A DNA stretch of 64,000 bases from the NCBI GenBank assembly GCA_037903355.1, contig JBAJFE010000023.1:124001-188000 (forward strand), given 5' to 3'. This stretch comes from Trichuris trichiura. Taxonomy: Eukaryota; Nematoda; Enoplea; Trichinellida; Trichuridae. The first letter of the stretch is position 1, and each line of letters begins with the position of its first letter. This document shows, piece by piece, positions 23,396 to 36,455 of this stretch. The notes beneath the pieces are model-generated. The model was not told where the DNA came from, did no database searches, and saw only the letters and a list, made by a program, of their open reading frames with translations. The translations under genes and the position numbers were made by a program.

Positions 23396-26300
23396 GGACT
23401 ATCGCAGGTTTATTCAAAGAAAAGTTGCGGAAAAATTCAGGATTCAGGATTTGGACGACTCCAATACTAACATTCCGTTACACCGCGCATACACAGATAT
23501 ACATACATAATGCTACATACTGTTAGTGTACTAACTCTACTGGTATATGGCATAGATTCGTTTACGGCGAGGATTGTTGAAGCAACAATATATTCAGCTT
23601 TCAGGAAGTGTCAACACTCGTCTTTAGTGGAATGAGTAGCACGCGGGAATCCGGCTAATCCTGTCAAAACAATCATATCATACCAGTCATTCCGCTGAAA
23701 ATGAGATGCGACACACGTCCCGAAAGCTCCAATCTATCTTATAATAAAATATTTTGTTATTACAATGGATCTCTGCTTAACAAAACCTGTAGTACGAGAA
23801 CGTATACACCAGCTGGAAAAGGTAACGCTTTTAAAGCTATATACAACGTTATTAACATACGTAATATTAATATTAATATCCCAGTTGACCCAAAAAGTAT
23901 GCTGACGTAATAAACTTTTCTTCACGGTGGGGAAACATGCCGCAACCGTATATTGAAAAAGACAAGGCTCACAATTACCACTTTATTTAAGTGTATTCAT
24001 TCAGCTTTACAAAATTGAAATTTTTTTGACTCACGCTGACACGTAGACAATGAATAGAAACTTCATTAACAGTAGAAGTGCGCAACTTGTATTCTATAAA
24101 TTTACTCACTGTCTTCGTTGTCATGTTAACTGTTTGCCAACTTTGAAAAGCATTGCGCTGCTCGTCTGCACGGTCGCTTGCAAATCAGCAACGGAAAAGA
24201 TCAACAATTTTAACACTTTAAAAAAATGACATGCAAATCGATGAAACAACATTTTACCGCTTTCCCGCGTTGCTTAGTCCCAAAACTGGCAAGCGCTAAG
24301 CTGCAAAGCGAAAAAGGATTAAATATTATCAATTCAAACCAGTTGCTGAAAGCAAAACGTCTCAATGAAATCCGGCGCCTATGGGAAATGTCAGCTCAAC
24401 GGATGTTCGCGCAAACTTTTTTCTTACAGAAAAATGAAACAACTATAATGGGGAACAAATTGTGTGACTTTATGCAAATTTCTTTTGAACAGCTCCCGTA
24501 AGGTGAGTTGGCATTTTTTTAGTATCCCGTTAGTGGTAACAATCCGCGCGTGACATGGTGATGGCGTGACGATAACTGCTTTCATATCCGCTTGAAAATT
24601 AGCTTGCAAATTGATCAATCATCAACGTTCTCTTTTGGCGGAAATAAAAGCAATTGAACGGAATTGGCTATGAACAAAGAAGTCAATGAAGACGATACAT
24701 TCATGGACAAACGAGACGACAAAGCTAAGTGCCAACTAATGACTCATTCTTAAATATTCGTCCAACGCGTACGGTAGTTAAATAATTGCACTTTGAGCAA
24801 TTGGACATTTTCCCGCTCTTAATAGCGGCTTCGTTGAAAAGCAAATGGAAAATTTGTTCGCCAATACAGTCAACGGCGGCAACGTTGGCTGCGAAGGCAA
24901 TTACGACTATTTCTGCTAAAATTTCAAAAGATTCAATTACACTCCGCGCGGACAAATAAGCGCTCTTTGCTGGCAACAGCGCGCAATAAATGAATCGGAG
25001 AAAATGCAAATTTCCACAAAGTAAAATCTATAATTAAAACTGTTCATTTGAAAATCGATATCGGCTCACCTGCAAACTATGCAACGCCATATTCTTAATG
25101 AACTTACGTTGGCTCTACGATCGTCTATGGCAAAAGGCATTGTTAGGCGCAAAGGATAAAACGAAGGCGCTTTGCAGTAGATCTTCCGAGGGATCAGATC
25201 GGATAATTAATTTAAAAAATTGCAACAAGTAAAAAAATGTGACTCCCGCAAAATCGCCTTCTTTTCATCGAATCGATTTCTATCGCATTCGGCAACTACT
25301 ACGCGGAAAAATGCGTTGCGTCATTTAACATATAGCGGAACGCATTTTCAAACGTCAACGAGAAAACGACGACGCCAATATTTCACACATTCACACTCGC
25401 TGATGGCAATGGAATAACCCGCCTCGACTGATTACTTCCGGTTGGCGTAGTGTGAGAGTATCAATTATTCGCACCATTGAACGAGAAACTTAATGAAAAC
25501 TTATTCTGCACTTTTCCCGCTGATATTTGAAATCACTTATAACCTCGAAGAACGACGACGTCCACTTATTAATTAGCATACAAGACTGTACAATCGAAAA
25601 GTCAATCAATTACACATTGACTGAATAGGCGCTCCTGCCGAACAACTATCAAACATGTCCATTCAGCTTTTACAATCCTTTCTCAACGGGTCACTTCCTG
25701 TGTTTTGAGAGCATATGCAAATTTATGCCTTAAATATAACTGACAATGAATGGGAACCGCGCAATGTCAAAAGGGACGGAAAATTTGCTGCCAACAAAGT
25801 AGCCGCGTAAACAACCAATGCAACGTTGCACCGCCGTCCATTCTTATTGCTAATTATGGCCGCGTCGTTACAATCAACGAAAGTAACCTTGAAGAGGCGT
25901 AGCGCGCAAACCGGAATGCATTTGACAAATCAACTTACGTCCGACCAAACTGGACGCTACATTGTTTGCGTACGGAAAATATGCAAATGTACGAATGGAG
26001 AAAAGTGTGAACGAACGGACTATGAACGCCGCTATTTTATACGCGTCCTAGCGTAGCGCCATTTTTGCATATCAGCAAAGCGCCCTCTACAATAAGGAAA
26101 AAGTAACCAAAGCAGCGAGAAAGTTATTGCCAGAAGTTGGTCAAAGCGGTCAGGTGAACAGAGGCGGCAAAGTCGTCGTCGTCGTCGACGAAGCTACAAG
26201 CAACCGAAGAAAGACAAAATGAAATCAGCCTCAATCAATAGACAGGAGACATTTTCTCTCCCGTAAAGGCGGAATAGTGTATGTGTGTGTGTGTGTGCAG

Positions 26301-27403
26301 CCAACGACGAACGAAGTTCAATAAATGGACGGCAATTCTAAATCCCCGCGGATGACTTCCTTATTTTACCTTTGCAAACAGTATACGCACCGTTAAGCTT
26401 CCGACGGATCAATTGTCGAGCAGTATGAGAGCACTAGTTGAACTTTCATTTGGAAATAGTCTACTATGCTTAAGTTGTCAGTTTTTTAAGTCATCCGCAC
26501 TCAACGTGCTACAGCGCATATCTTGACAAAGAAGGGCGCACTTGAGAAGCTCCTTTAAAGGTCTTTGCCGACTAGACGACCCACTTGTTGATCCGTGAAG
26601 ATTCGCGCCAACTAAGGAAAACGAACATTGACAGCTTCCTTTGAAGGGATGTCGCAGTGAGGAAAAGTCGGAAGAAATATTTAAGCGCGCATAACATCCG
26701 TCTTTTCCAAATGAACAATCGAAAAAGAACGCAACTACTTCGCTAATATAATCGATGGTTCAAAGATCGGATTGCCAACCGACGACGTTTGAGAAGCTTT
26801 GCCGCGCGAACGCGCCCGCGCGCGTTTTGCGTTCTTAGGTCTCTTCGCGGAAACCTTCAGGCGCCGTTGTGGCAACAACGTCTCAGTCACGCTTAAAGGA
26901 CAATCATTTGGCCCCAATTTTTACTCGTCAAACGGTCCGCAAAGGGAGCCGGCTCATTTCCCAATGAATATCTCTGCTGTCGGCAACTCTTGAAAAATCA
27001 AACCCGTTTGGGGATTACCAATGCGCGACAACCGATTGTAAACTCCCAAAGGAGGGGCAATAGCCAAAAAATTTGCATAAACGCACCCCTACATTTCCAA
27101 TATTAAAAAAATCTGCCCGACGTTATATTATACAAATTGAATTTGCATATCTACACATATTATGCGCGCGCTCGGCTTAAAGCGTGGTATGTTTTGCTTA
27201 CCCGTTCGGTAGTAGTTCAAAATTTGTGAAAACACGCCGGGATGACGATCGAAGAAGTATTCGTTGAGAACGGGATCATAGTTGGCCAAAGCCTCCGTCA
27301 AACGGGACAGACGGGTGGCAGGAATTTTCTTCAACACGTGTTTGTACGTCTCATGACGGACGCCGCCGACGTTCAAAATAATTCGATTTTCAGCGTCTAT
27401 CAT
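20601..27403 (-). CDS. shaw: Shaw-type (Kv3) voltage-gated potassium channel
   Basis: Minus-strand gene. Coding exons 27403-27202, 21930-21813, 21753-21564 and 21503-20601 join in phase to about 470 residues. Residues 1-110 form the T1 tetramerisation domain ([33 protein letters not shown]). The linker carries HRDTKETL and [10 protein letters not shown], both typical of Shaw. S1-S6 follow; S4 is [16 protein letters not shown], the pore filter is TIGFGD (387-392) and S6 has the PVPVIVSNF hinge. The basic stretch [14 protein letters not shown] after S6 is diagnostic of Shaw/Kv3. The ATG at 27,403 matches where Shaw proteins begin; an upstream Cys-rich extension comes from a GCA repeat and was left out. 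Two oddities: the filter differs from the usual TVGYGD at two positions, and the S4 residue before HSSG is Gln where fly Shaw has Arg. The second intron has a GC donor. Confidence 0.93.
23350..23395. repeat. (ATT)n microsatellite
   Basis: About 15 perfect ATT units, inside the first intron of the Shaw gene. Confidence 0.9.
26279..26298. repeat. (TG)n microsatellite
   Basis: About nine GT/TG dinucleotides within Shaw intron 1. Confidence 0.8.
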
Positions 27404-30046
27404 AGTCGTTTTCCAGAAGCTTACGGAAGTGAGCGTGTAAGAACGGCGGCAGCAGCAGCAGTAGCAGCAGCAACACAAGCAGAAGCAACGGCGGCAACAG
27501 CGGTCGCCAAGGCGCCAACCGAATGTCCATTCAAACTAACGCGGCCGACCAAACGACCAAAAAGGTCGAACAAACAACGGACATTTTCGCCGTCTTCTCA
27601 ATTGCCTTAAAAAGAAAAAGGTGAACAACAAATAGTTGACAAAACTTAAACTATACGGCGCTGATGGGTCATTGAACCCAAGGAACCAACTTACGCGAAC
27701 ATGAGTCAAATAATCCGACCGTTTAGTAGCGTACATTCGCTCTCCTTCCTTCTTTGGTAATTTACAAGAGAGCGTAAAGGATTGACGCCGCCGTTGACAA
27801 AGCTACAAACGCGCACACGCGATCGCGCCTGTCATTCAAAAGTTGGACCGCAACTGCTTGTCGACAGCGCGCCTTATAGGTGGCGCTGCTGGACCGGCTG
27901 ATTGAAAACCTTTGATGAGACGAAACGGACAACGACGCGTACATACGACGCACATACGCTTATCTTAAATGGCCTTAGATGCGGCGCATCCCGAATTAGG
28001 CTTAAATAAACAACGTGTGCATATATGCATACATCTTGGGACGAAATAATAAGAGCTCGCATACGCCAAAGGTTGTTAGCAGCAACAGCGACAAGGAGAG
28101 GAGCGAAAACGCTTTGAAAAAAGAACAACATCTGACGCTGAAGCCGCCACTGCTAAAGTACACGCGTATATCTCACACAACACATCGCTTATTCTACGCT
28201 AATGCGGTTGGAACATTTACTTTTTGCAAATAGCAACGAGTCAAATCGTTTAAATTTGGATCGCCTTTACGGGAAAAGTAAATGGGCCCAAAACCTATAC
28301 GTATATACGGACAGAGAGCTGCACGCTTGAAAGCAACGACGACCAGCCAAAACCGGATGAAACTATCGCCTAAACGCCTCGAAGGAATCGTAATGATAGG
28401 CAAAGCCAAATGGGCAGTTTAAATAAAATTCCAATGGTCAAATTTTTTGCGCGCCAACGCTTCAATGGTCCCAACGGACCGAAAGCGAGAAATCTATTCC
28501 GTAAAAGGAAAGGGGAAAAAATTCCGGCGCGCCTACAGGAGAGTGACAACGACGATCGATCTATTCAAAAATAGACTTATAAGATACGTTGGTAAAAGAT
28601 GCGACAAAAGCGAACTCTATCCAACGCGACCATTGCACTGTGAGGGAATTCGGCGTTGTTCAGTCGAATGGAAGGGAAAAAAGGTTCCGTCCGTAAGCTT
28701 GCGAGCTCATTTGGCCCAAATGGAAAGCGTATTCCATTTTGGCGCCCCCAAGTTTCTAAGCTCGCTTCAAAGAGGTGCTTAAAATTTAGCTGACTCGTTT
28801 CGGGCGCAATTTTTACTTTCCAAAAAAGGATTTCGTCCCTAAAAATCCCGCGGCGCCAAATGACCGTAAAACGGAAAGAGACATTCAGCGGAGTAAGATC
28901 GTCGCTGCGCCGTAACGACAAGAAAAGCGAAAATAAATAAATAAGTTAGCAAAACAGTGCTTCTTTTTTGAAAAAAGATAAGAAAGAGGTGCAATTGAGA
29001 AAAAGAGTACAATGAAACTTCATTTTCGTTGATACATATTGCTTGCACGCAATCTGTTGAACCTTAATTACTACTGTTCAATTATTCATTAGCAAAGGCT
29101 GACAAGCCAATTCAAAATTCATCTTTCGCCACACTATTGACCAGTGAGTGAATCTTTCCAATGCGAAGTGAAACTTTGCCATTGTTCATTCATTACTACT
29201 AGTACTACTACGTCACTGATTGATCAGTTATCAAAATAAATTTGAATTCTACAAATGCGTACGTTGTTGATTCGGCAACCGATACCGCCCTCATTTGTGC
29301 ACTTCCGTCGCTGAGGTCCATTAAAAGCGCGACAAACTTCATTCACTTTGAAGTATGCAAATTTTTTTGCGGATGACTTATACCCAATTAGAACGATCGC
29401 TTTTTGCTTGGCGAACTGTCAAGAAAGAAAACAGGTAATTTGGCAGATTTCAATTTAATAAAGGTGTGAACATAGTTATTCACGTTTCGACGTGAATAAA
29501 AGACGAGCGTTAATCCTACGTTGCGTGAATAAACGTGAGCTCGCTAAGCGGACAGCGTAACAATTTTATGCATTCTTCTTAATGATAACCGTAAGAAAAC
29601 GGCTTAGCAATAGACATCTCTTTGAAAAAGAATTTTGCTCCCTCCAATAATATACTTGCACGAATGAGAAGAAAAACAACAGATTATAAATTAACATAAA
29701 ATATCTGTACGACTTCTTAAGAGTATTAATGGCTAACGGACCTGTCAACGCCAACAACTCCTTTTTAATCAATGAGACTACCTATAAGGTCTGCTTCGAA
29801 GGCGTTTGAAAATTTCATCCTCAAAAAAACCGCACATCGCTAAATGGCCGAACAAACGTACCGTTCGTTTATCAGTAAAAAAATTCGCTTTTCCAACTGA
29901 CGCGTCAGCTTGGCAATTATGCAAATATGCAAATCACATACGCTTTGCAATAATAGTAGTGCCTAAGGCGTTGTTGCAACAACAGCCAAAGATGGCTGTT
30001 GGTCGAAAAGCTGTTGTCAACCGAAGGCCGAAAGGAGAAATGAAAA

Positions 30047-30220
30047 ATGAGCTGCCGCCTTTGTGACAAATGGCCAAACGATTACGGCGGAGGCATTTTT
30101 CGTAACTACCGATTAAATTTGGCCGTCGATCAACACCAGCCGCTCTTCGACCAATTTAAGCTATCCAACGATATTGACCATCAAGAAGATGTCATCAAAG
30201 GAGAAGAGAAACAATGACGG
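30047..30220 (+). CDS. Small ORF, unknown (57 codons)
   Basis: An ATG frame encoding a mixed, charged 57-residue peptide with an N-terminal CxxC (MSCRLCDKW) and an acidic C-terminus (DHQEDVIKGEEKQ). Composition is protein-like, but there is no paralogue in the window, no domain and no splice signal that ties it to another exon. It may be chance. Confidence 0.15.
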
Positions 30221-30462
30221 CTGTAATGTTTTCATTTTTCACCGAAACCGACGTTTTCAACTAAAGAAACAACCTCTCGGCAGCGAGCGATCAATAAAGA
30301 GTCGATACGATTAAAAGTGCCTATACTAATCTGCCTGCCCGATTCCATCTATCCTATTTTGCCCGATGTCAACTTTGTAGAAAAGAGAAACCTTAAAAAC
30401 TTTGAAGTGACAAAAAGGCTTCAACATATCTCAAAATGAAAATTTCAACTAAGCTTTTCACT

Positions 30463-30570
<108 letters not shown>

Positions 30571-33500
30571 GTATGAATAGAAAATTGTGCTTACCAATTG
30601 GATAGACGATTGCGTGCTACTTCCGTGCAAACTTCGAACGCATTAGCGTAGGAAAGAATTTTCGAACAACTCATCTTCATCGCTTGTGTGCATGTGACTT
30701 CTGGCGGTCGGCTGAGAAATGTCGCACGTAGTTTGAAATTTTTTCTCGACGGTCTCTCAGCCGTTCTAATCCATTTTCAATGAGTCAACGCTAAGAGACA
30801 AATGAAAGTAAACTAAGTAAATGTGACTTTAGCCGTTCGATCCATTAGGTTAAAAGCAAAACGCGAGCTAACATCCATTCTATTTTCTTCGTCTCATTTA
30901 AAAGGGCCATTTAAATTATTTTTTATACAAAAAGTGACTTTGTCGCCTGCCAAACGTCTACAAATAACTTAAACTAGCCAATACTGTAAGTTTACTATTT
31001 TGACGCGCTCCATTTTTCGGGATTCCAAAACCAAGGCCGCGTATTCACGCAAACGCCTCTCTCTGCCAGTCCAATTTTTCAGGTCACTTCTCCATTGTAG
31101 ATATATCGTCGCTCCGCTTGAAAGTCATTGATTTAAACGTACATCGTTTAAGCAATTATTTTTCCGTCCAATTCGTTCGTCCGCTATTCGCTCGCCGCTT
31201 AGCCATTCAACATGGACGTCCATCTGCAATTAGTGCAACGTCGCAGCTGCCAACAAAAATTCTGCTACGCAACGATAGTTTGAAATCCGCGCAGAAACAT
31301 GCAAAAGGTCAGTTTTTAAAACATCACTCCATTAAAGAAGGATTGCAATTTTATGCAAATTCAATTTACAACAACAATTAATCATTCATTCAATATTTAC
31401 TACTCCTAACTCTCCGTACAAAAAAGTTAGTCCACTCAAATATGGAAAATATTTTTGGATCCGATACCGCCGTTCGTAGCGTGTACAATTTGTTGATAAA
31501 CGCACAGAATTAAAATGGGTGCTGAAAAATGCCTATCGGTCCACAACAAACCTGTCGGGACATTGCCAGTTTTCGTAGCTCAACTTTTTCCCGCCTCACG
31601 GCATTGAGTAAGCGGAAAAAAGTATGAATAATCAAAGAGCACATTACAAACTATGGTTCATTCCATACTGCTTCGTACGCGCTGCATCCTGAGCGTACAC
31701 TTCAGTAATACTTAAGCAATATACCGCTGTGCTGCCACCGTCATGAGTAACGTTTCTATTGGAAAAATTCAAGCTGTTTTTGAAAAACTACATCTAATTT
31801 TTAAGAACATACTTTTCTTTCCATTCTTCTTCTCCTATTATTTTTATTATTACTATTACTACTATTATTATTGTTAAAGTTTTAATCGAACTTCAGACAC
31901 AACAACAACTACACACACCATCCCCAGCCCATGTAGTGTCCTATTTGCAGGTTACAAGGAACCTGAGCATCGTCTGGCCGCGGCTATAACATTTGTTATA
32001 TTATTACTGTAGTTATAATTATTTTATTGGCAGAATAATGATTGCGCAGAGATAATCTTGGTTTATTCATTTTTTCAAGTAATAGCAGTAAGCATAATCA
32101 ACAATTACTGTACAAATGACCAACAATTACTGGTTCACATTAGCAAGCCGAACTTATTGTGGATTATCGGCAAATACGAAAAGCGGAATGTACCATAACA
32201 TTAAGAGATAACAATCTAAAAACATAAAGCAGAGCAGAAAACCTACATAACAACATTTTTAAAAAAAGAAAAAAATTCAACAAATTCTTTAGTCTACTTG
32301 TCTACTTTAACTCTGTCGCGTTCAAAATCCCGAATTTGGGCAACCAAGGGAATTTTGAAGGTGATTCAATTTAACCGTATGAAAGAAATAGCAGTTAGCG
32401 TATACCATCATTACGAAAAATAAAAAATTACCTTCGCATGATGCAGCCACGATACATTATCATTGAAATTGTGCTTCGCTACGGCGACTTAGCAAATCAC
32501 GAGTTGCTGTTGGCGCCTAGCGAAGAAAAGAAAAAATAAGAAAAGCCAAAAGAGCGACGAATACGTTATCGCTTCCTTCTTGGTCAATACGAACTCAAAC
32601 CTCCGCGACCTATCTAATGATTTGTAGCAAGGAATTGTAAATGTACAAGCGGGAAACTTATTACACATCAGATTTAATTTCCCTCATAGAAACGCGCAAC
32701 TGCGTTTATGCATATAATGCGTAAGTCGCCAGTCTTTTCTTCGAGTTATACAGCAATGATTGGATGTGAGAACACAGAATTTCATTATATAAATCCAACG
32801 CTAATTGTTAAGGCTCAAAAATGAACGCGAAAACATTAATACGAACAGATCATCATTACCGTAACCGTCTGTAATCTCTTATTCGCAGGTTACAAAGAAC
32901 CTGAGGATCGCTAACCAAGGGCTCTTAACTTTAGCTGACAACAAGAGACCGTGCGTATTTTTATTTTATAAGTGAGTATTACACCAACTTGCATAGTCAA
33001 ACTGGCAATAGCGGATATACGATATGAACTAGTCTTGAACTTCCGGAAACAAAAACAAGAAGAACATACTGCTAAATGACTGCGTTAAAATTAACTAAAA
33101 CGGAAGTCAATCCGCTATGGAACTTCCTTATAAATAATGAAGAGAAATATGGATGGAATTTCGAAATGAAAACGGATGTGTACGTGAAATACATGCAAAA
33201 TGCGTATTGCCAAAAAGGTAAATAAAGTAAGCGAAAGAATAAATATTTAGAAACAGTTTAATCAAAAATATTGCACGCTATGGTAAGCTGGAAACGGCTA
33301 GAAAATCATATACGCGTGCTTTCTTTTAAGTCGATTCATTCTTGTTAACTTTTGTTATTCAGAACCGCTTTTCGATCAAAAATGGAAGATGAAACCTCCC
33401 CAACGGAACAGTTGCACTTTTTGAAAGGAATCATGAAGCTGCCTTTTACGAACGCAAAACCCCGTTGAGCAAACGGCACTCCTAATTTCCTGCGAATACC

Positions 33501-34115
33501 GCCTTATCCAACGGAAAGATTCAACATTGTAAGCTCGCAATGAAAAGCAAACGAAGGCGGCAACGGGCGCGTAAACTCCAATAAATAATGTTGGAATTGA
33601 TTCATTACTGTATCTTTTAAGAAAACGCAGGTACTAAAGCAGTGAATGTTTTCCCGCGTCCGAAACTTTTGTCTCAAATGACAAAAAAGTACGCGCTTTT
33701 GCAACATGCAGCTTAAGCCGTAATGGTTAACAGTCTAAAAGTTCTGCGCTGGCAGAGGCAAAATACATACTAATGGTAGGATATACGGTCAACGCAACGG
33801 TTCTTCAATAGAAAAATGCTACAGGTCTTCAGCTTGCAGGTAATGCTGAAAAGAAAAACTAAGAAAGGACGCCACGGGATCGCATGCAAAGAGCACGTTT
33901 AGAAGATGCCGCGCATTGCCTACCGTAACGAAAAGTGACATGCAGGTACACAGTTTATAAACATATGAATTGACACAAGGAGGATCCCTGATTAAATGCT
34001 TTTTTAAAATATTTTTTGAAGCTAAAACGTCTAACGCCGAAAACGTTTAATGGAAGAAAGCGTGGGCAATTCACTTTCACATACCGATCAAACAACAATG
34101 CAATGGAAGGGGAAT

Positions 34116-34949
34116 CTAAAATTTAAAATTGCCCAATGAAGTCAGATCTGGCAACCGAATATCCTTAAATTGTTGAGGCAGATTGATGTTTTTCATGGCC
34201 GTTACGGCTCTTGCCGGGGCTGCCGCCAAGCCAGCCTTGAATGGACATTGTAAAGACACGAAATGTTACCTCTTAAGGAAACAACTTACTTCCTGTTTTT
34301 CAATTTTATCTTGTTCTTCAATTCTAAGCAATATTTCGCTCATGTTCGTCTCCAGAACCATACCGCCCATCACTATTTCGTTCAAAATGTTATGCACCTG
34401 AAAAGCGAATGTGCTTTCCGTTAATGGTCGACTGTTGGACAACGCTAACCTTGTCCGAATGGAAAATCAAATCAAGTTCGCATACGTTTTCAAAGCATCT
34501 GTCCAATGTCTCCACGAAAACCTGAACTTTAGAAATTATCAAGAAGTCAACAAATATTTACGGCAAAAATTACTTGAATAAGGTCGAGAATTCCGAGCTC
34601 ACTTTCCGACGAATCCGAGCAGAAAACAAAGTAAAGCGTTGCGTAATGGCGATAAATGAGTCTGTTGTCGGAACCGGGGCTAACGAAGCTTAAACGAATA
34701 AAGTTTGACAAACAAGGAGAGCCAAAACGTGTTGCCAACCTGCCGCCTTCAAGAAAGTTGCACACATTTTCGTCTCGCTTCGACAATAACTGAAATGTTT
34801 CGCGCACGAGCTGCTGTTGAACTTCTTCCGGCTAAGAGAATGCCATTGAGAAAAACGGATATACAAAAGAGCTAACGTACAACGCTCTCAAAAAATTTAA
34901 GCAACCGCGGCTTTCCATGATTATTGAAGACCATAATTGCCTTGATCAT
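34116..34949 (-). CDS. ap3s: AP-3 complex sigma subunit
   Basis: Minus-strand six-exon gene. Exons 34949-34881, 34831-34740, 34679-34574, 34521-34450, 34397-34290 and 34235-34116 join to 188 residues, close to the usual 193. It opens MIKAIMVFNNHGKPRLLKF, as AP-3 sigma does, and continues through LLSKRDENVCNFLEGG, LIYRHYATLYFVF, SSESELGILDLIQVFVETLD, CFENVCELDLIFH and MGGMVLETNM, all hallmarks of the sigma longin fold. The C-terminal extension with AGLAAAPARAVTAMKN is specific to AP-3 over AP-1 and AP-2. The protein is the small core subunit of the adaptor that sorts cargo from endosomes to lysosomes and related organelles, on the cytosolic face of membranes. Introns are 45-60 nt. No AATAAA follows closely; ATTAAA occurs near 34,045. 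Confidence 0.93.
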
Positions 34950-36455
34950 GGTTAATACCAAAATCTTCTATTTTCCCAACAATCGGCAACGCAATGGGCG
35001 ACGAAACTGACAGATGAACAGCGGTGGGCGAAAAACAAGGAGTACGGTATTACGCAGGTTCCAATTGCGTAGCGACATCGAATTAGTAACTAGGAAAAAC
35101 TAAGGAACCTTTCAACCTAACAGCTAAGAGCCACTTACTCTAAGAGACTGTCTTCCAACCGCTGACAATGGCGGAAGCAAATTAAAGTAAAACAAGAGTC
35201 TGACATTTTAATTTTGGCATATACCTACTAAATAAATGCAACCGAATGCCACAATTTCACAACAACGTTTGCTCCACTATTCGCTGAATTTATATTAAAT
35301 TATTGCAGCTGCTTTACTGACATTCCAAATATTTTTTGCGTTTATTTTCTAAATTAAAGTACTTGATTTACAGGAACATTGAGACAAGCACTCTTGCAAA
35401 AAACAAAATCCCCAGAAAGTAACTGTAACTTTTTTTTGAGCATTTGGATTCCGCCAGCAGGTATGAACCTGCACGCTTTGTTGCAACTTGTGTCATACTG
35501 TTGATTTGTTGTATTTTTTTCTGGAAGGCAAATGGTGCATTGGGCGCTTGTTAAGTATGCATTATTTGATCGTTTCAATAAATTAAACTTTCTGCCGTTG
35601 TAACTCTTAAATGTGCGGCCTTAGTTTGTTCCCATTTAATGTCTTTTCTTTCGTTCTTTTTTGTGAGCATTCATTTCACTGTTACCTCCTGTTGCCGTGT
35701 AGTGCGATGTAAAGGCTTTGTAGTTTATTCTGCTTTTCCCTTTTCTATTGGTTTAAATGTGCGGCGCTGTGCGCAGAAATAACGCGTAGCCAATTGCGCT
35801 GTAGATTATTACAGTAGCCTTTTTCTAAGTTTTCAAATCAGCGACTCTTTAAACATTTGCATATCCTTCCGTAGTCTACGTTGAACTTAGTTCACCTCTA
35901 TGAAATTGTCTGTTAACCAAGTATTGAGATTTTTGTACTTTTTACTTCCAATGCGCAGATGCATAGCCCTTTCTCAATCCTTTTGTGATGTTTGCTCTTT
36001 TCAAAAAGCAATTCCTCAAAAGACTTTGAAACCGTAATTATTTTTGTTCTACAGACATTTAGTCTTAATATTTTAGATTCTTGCATTATAGACATAATGG
36101 ATGTGGTACTGTTAGTCAAAGGAGAAGAGTGAGATAGATGACGAGATGATCTATTGCAAAACAAGAGGATAGCGTTCGTAAAACTTACCAATTCACACTG
36201 CAATGCATCAGTCAAATAAAATACTGAATTCTCAATACGGAAAAGTTGCTACCTACGATGGAACGTTAGTAACGCGCACTCCAGTACACTATTTCAATGA
36301 ATCCACGACTTTTGCTGACGCAGAACAACAATATGTGCAAGATTAGACGTGCTCGTGATGCTTATATGGTAAAACATTGCGTTTAGAATGAGCGACAACA
36401 GATCATAGAAGCATTGAATATCGTCAACAGGGCGCCTACAGTACCTGGAAAATGT
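34950..36455. other. Intergenic region between AP-3 sigma and the unnamed gene
   Basis: A divergent spacer that should carry both promoters. The bases just upstream of the AP-3 ATG are unremarkable. One AGGTTCC/GGAACCT pair (35,056 and 35,103) hints at an eroded hairpin repeat. There is no supportable gene: the frames at 35,354-36,215 lack domains. Confidence 0.45.

Larger units (their letters stand above)
21931..27201 (-). other. Shaw intron 1 (5.3 kb)
   Basis: It separates the first T1 exon from the rest. Donor GTAAGC, acceptor TTTTCAG, phase 1. I see no nested gene: the frames inside are short, mostly lack ATG and carry no domains. It contains an ATT microsatellite (23,350-23,395), a TG run near 26,280, GTC runs near 26,175 and several ATGCAAAT octamers. 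Confidence 0.75.

Noticed and set aside
25826..26056. Cys-containing frame ([14 protein letters not shown]) in Shaw intron 1
   Set aside because: Opens at TTG. There is no signal peptide or second exon, and it sits inside an intron on the opposite strand without other support.
27404..27478. Cys-rich N-terminal extension of the Shaw channel
   Set aside because: It is a translation of a GCA/TGC repeat. Shaw proteins start close to the ATG at 27,403.
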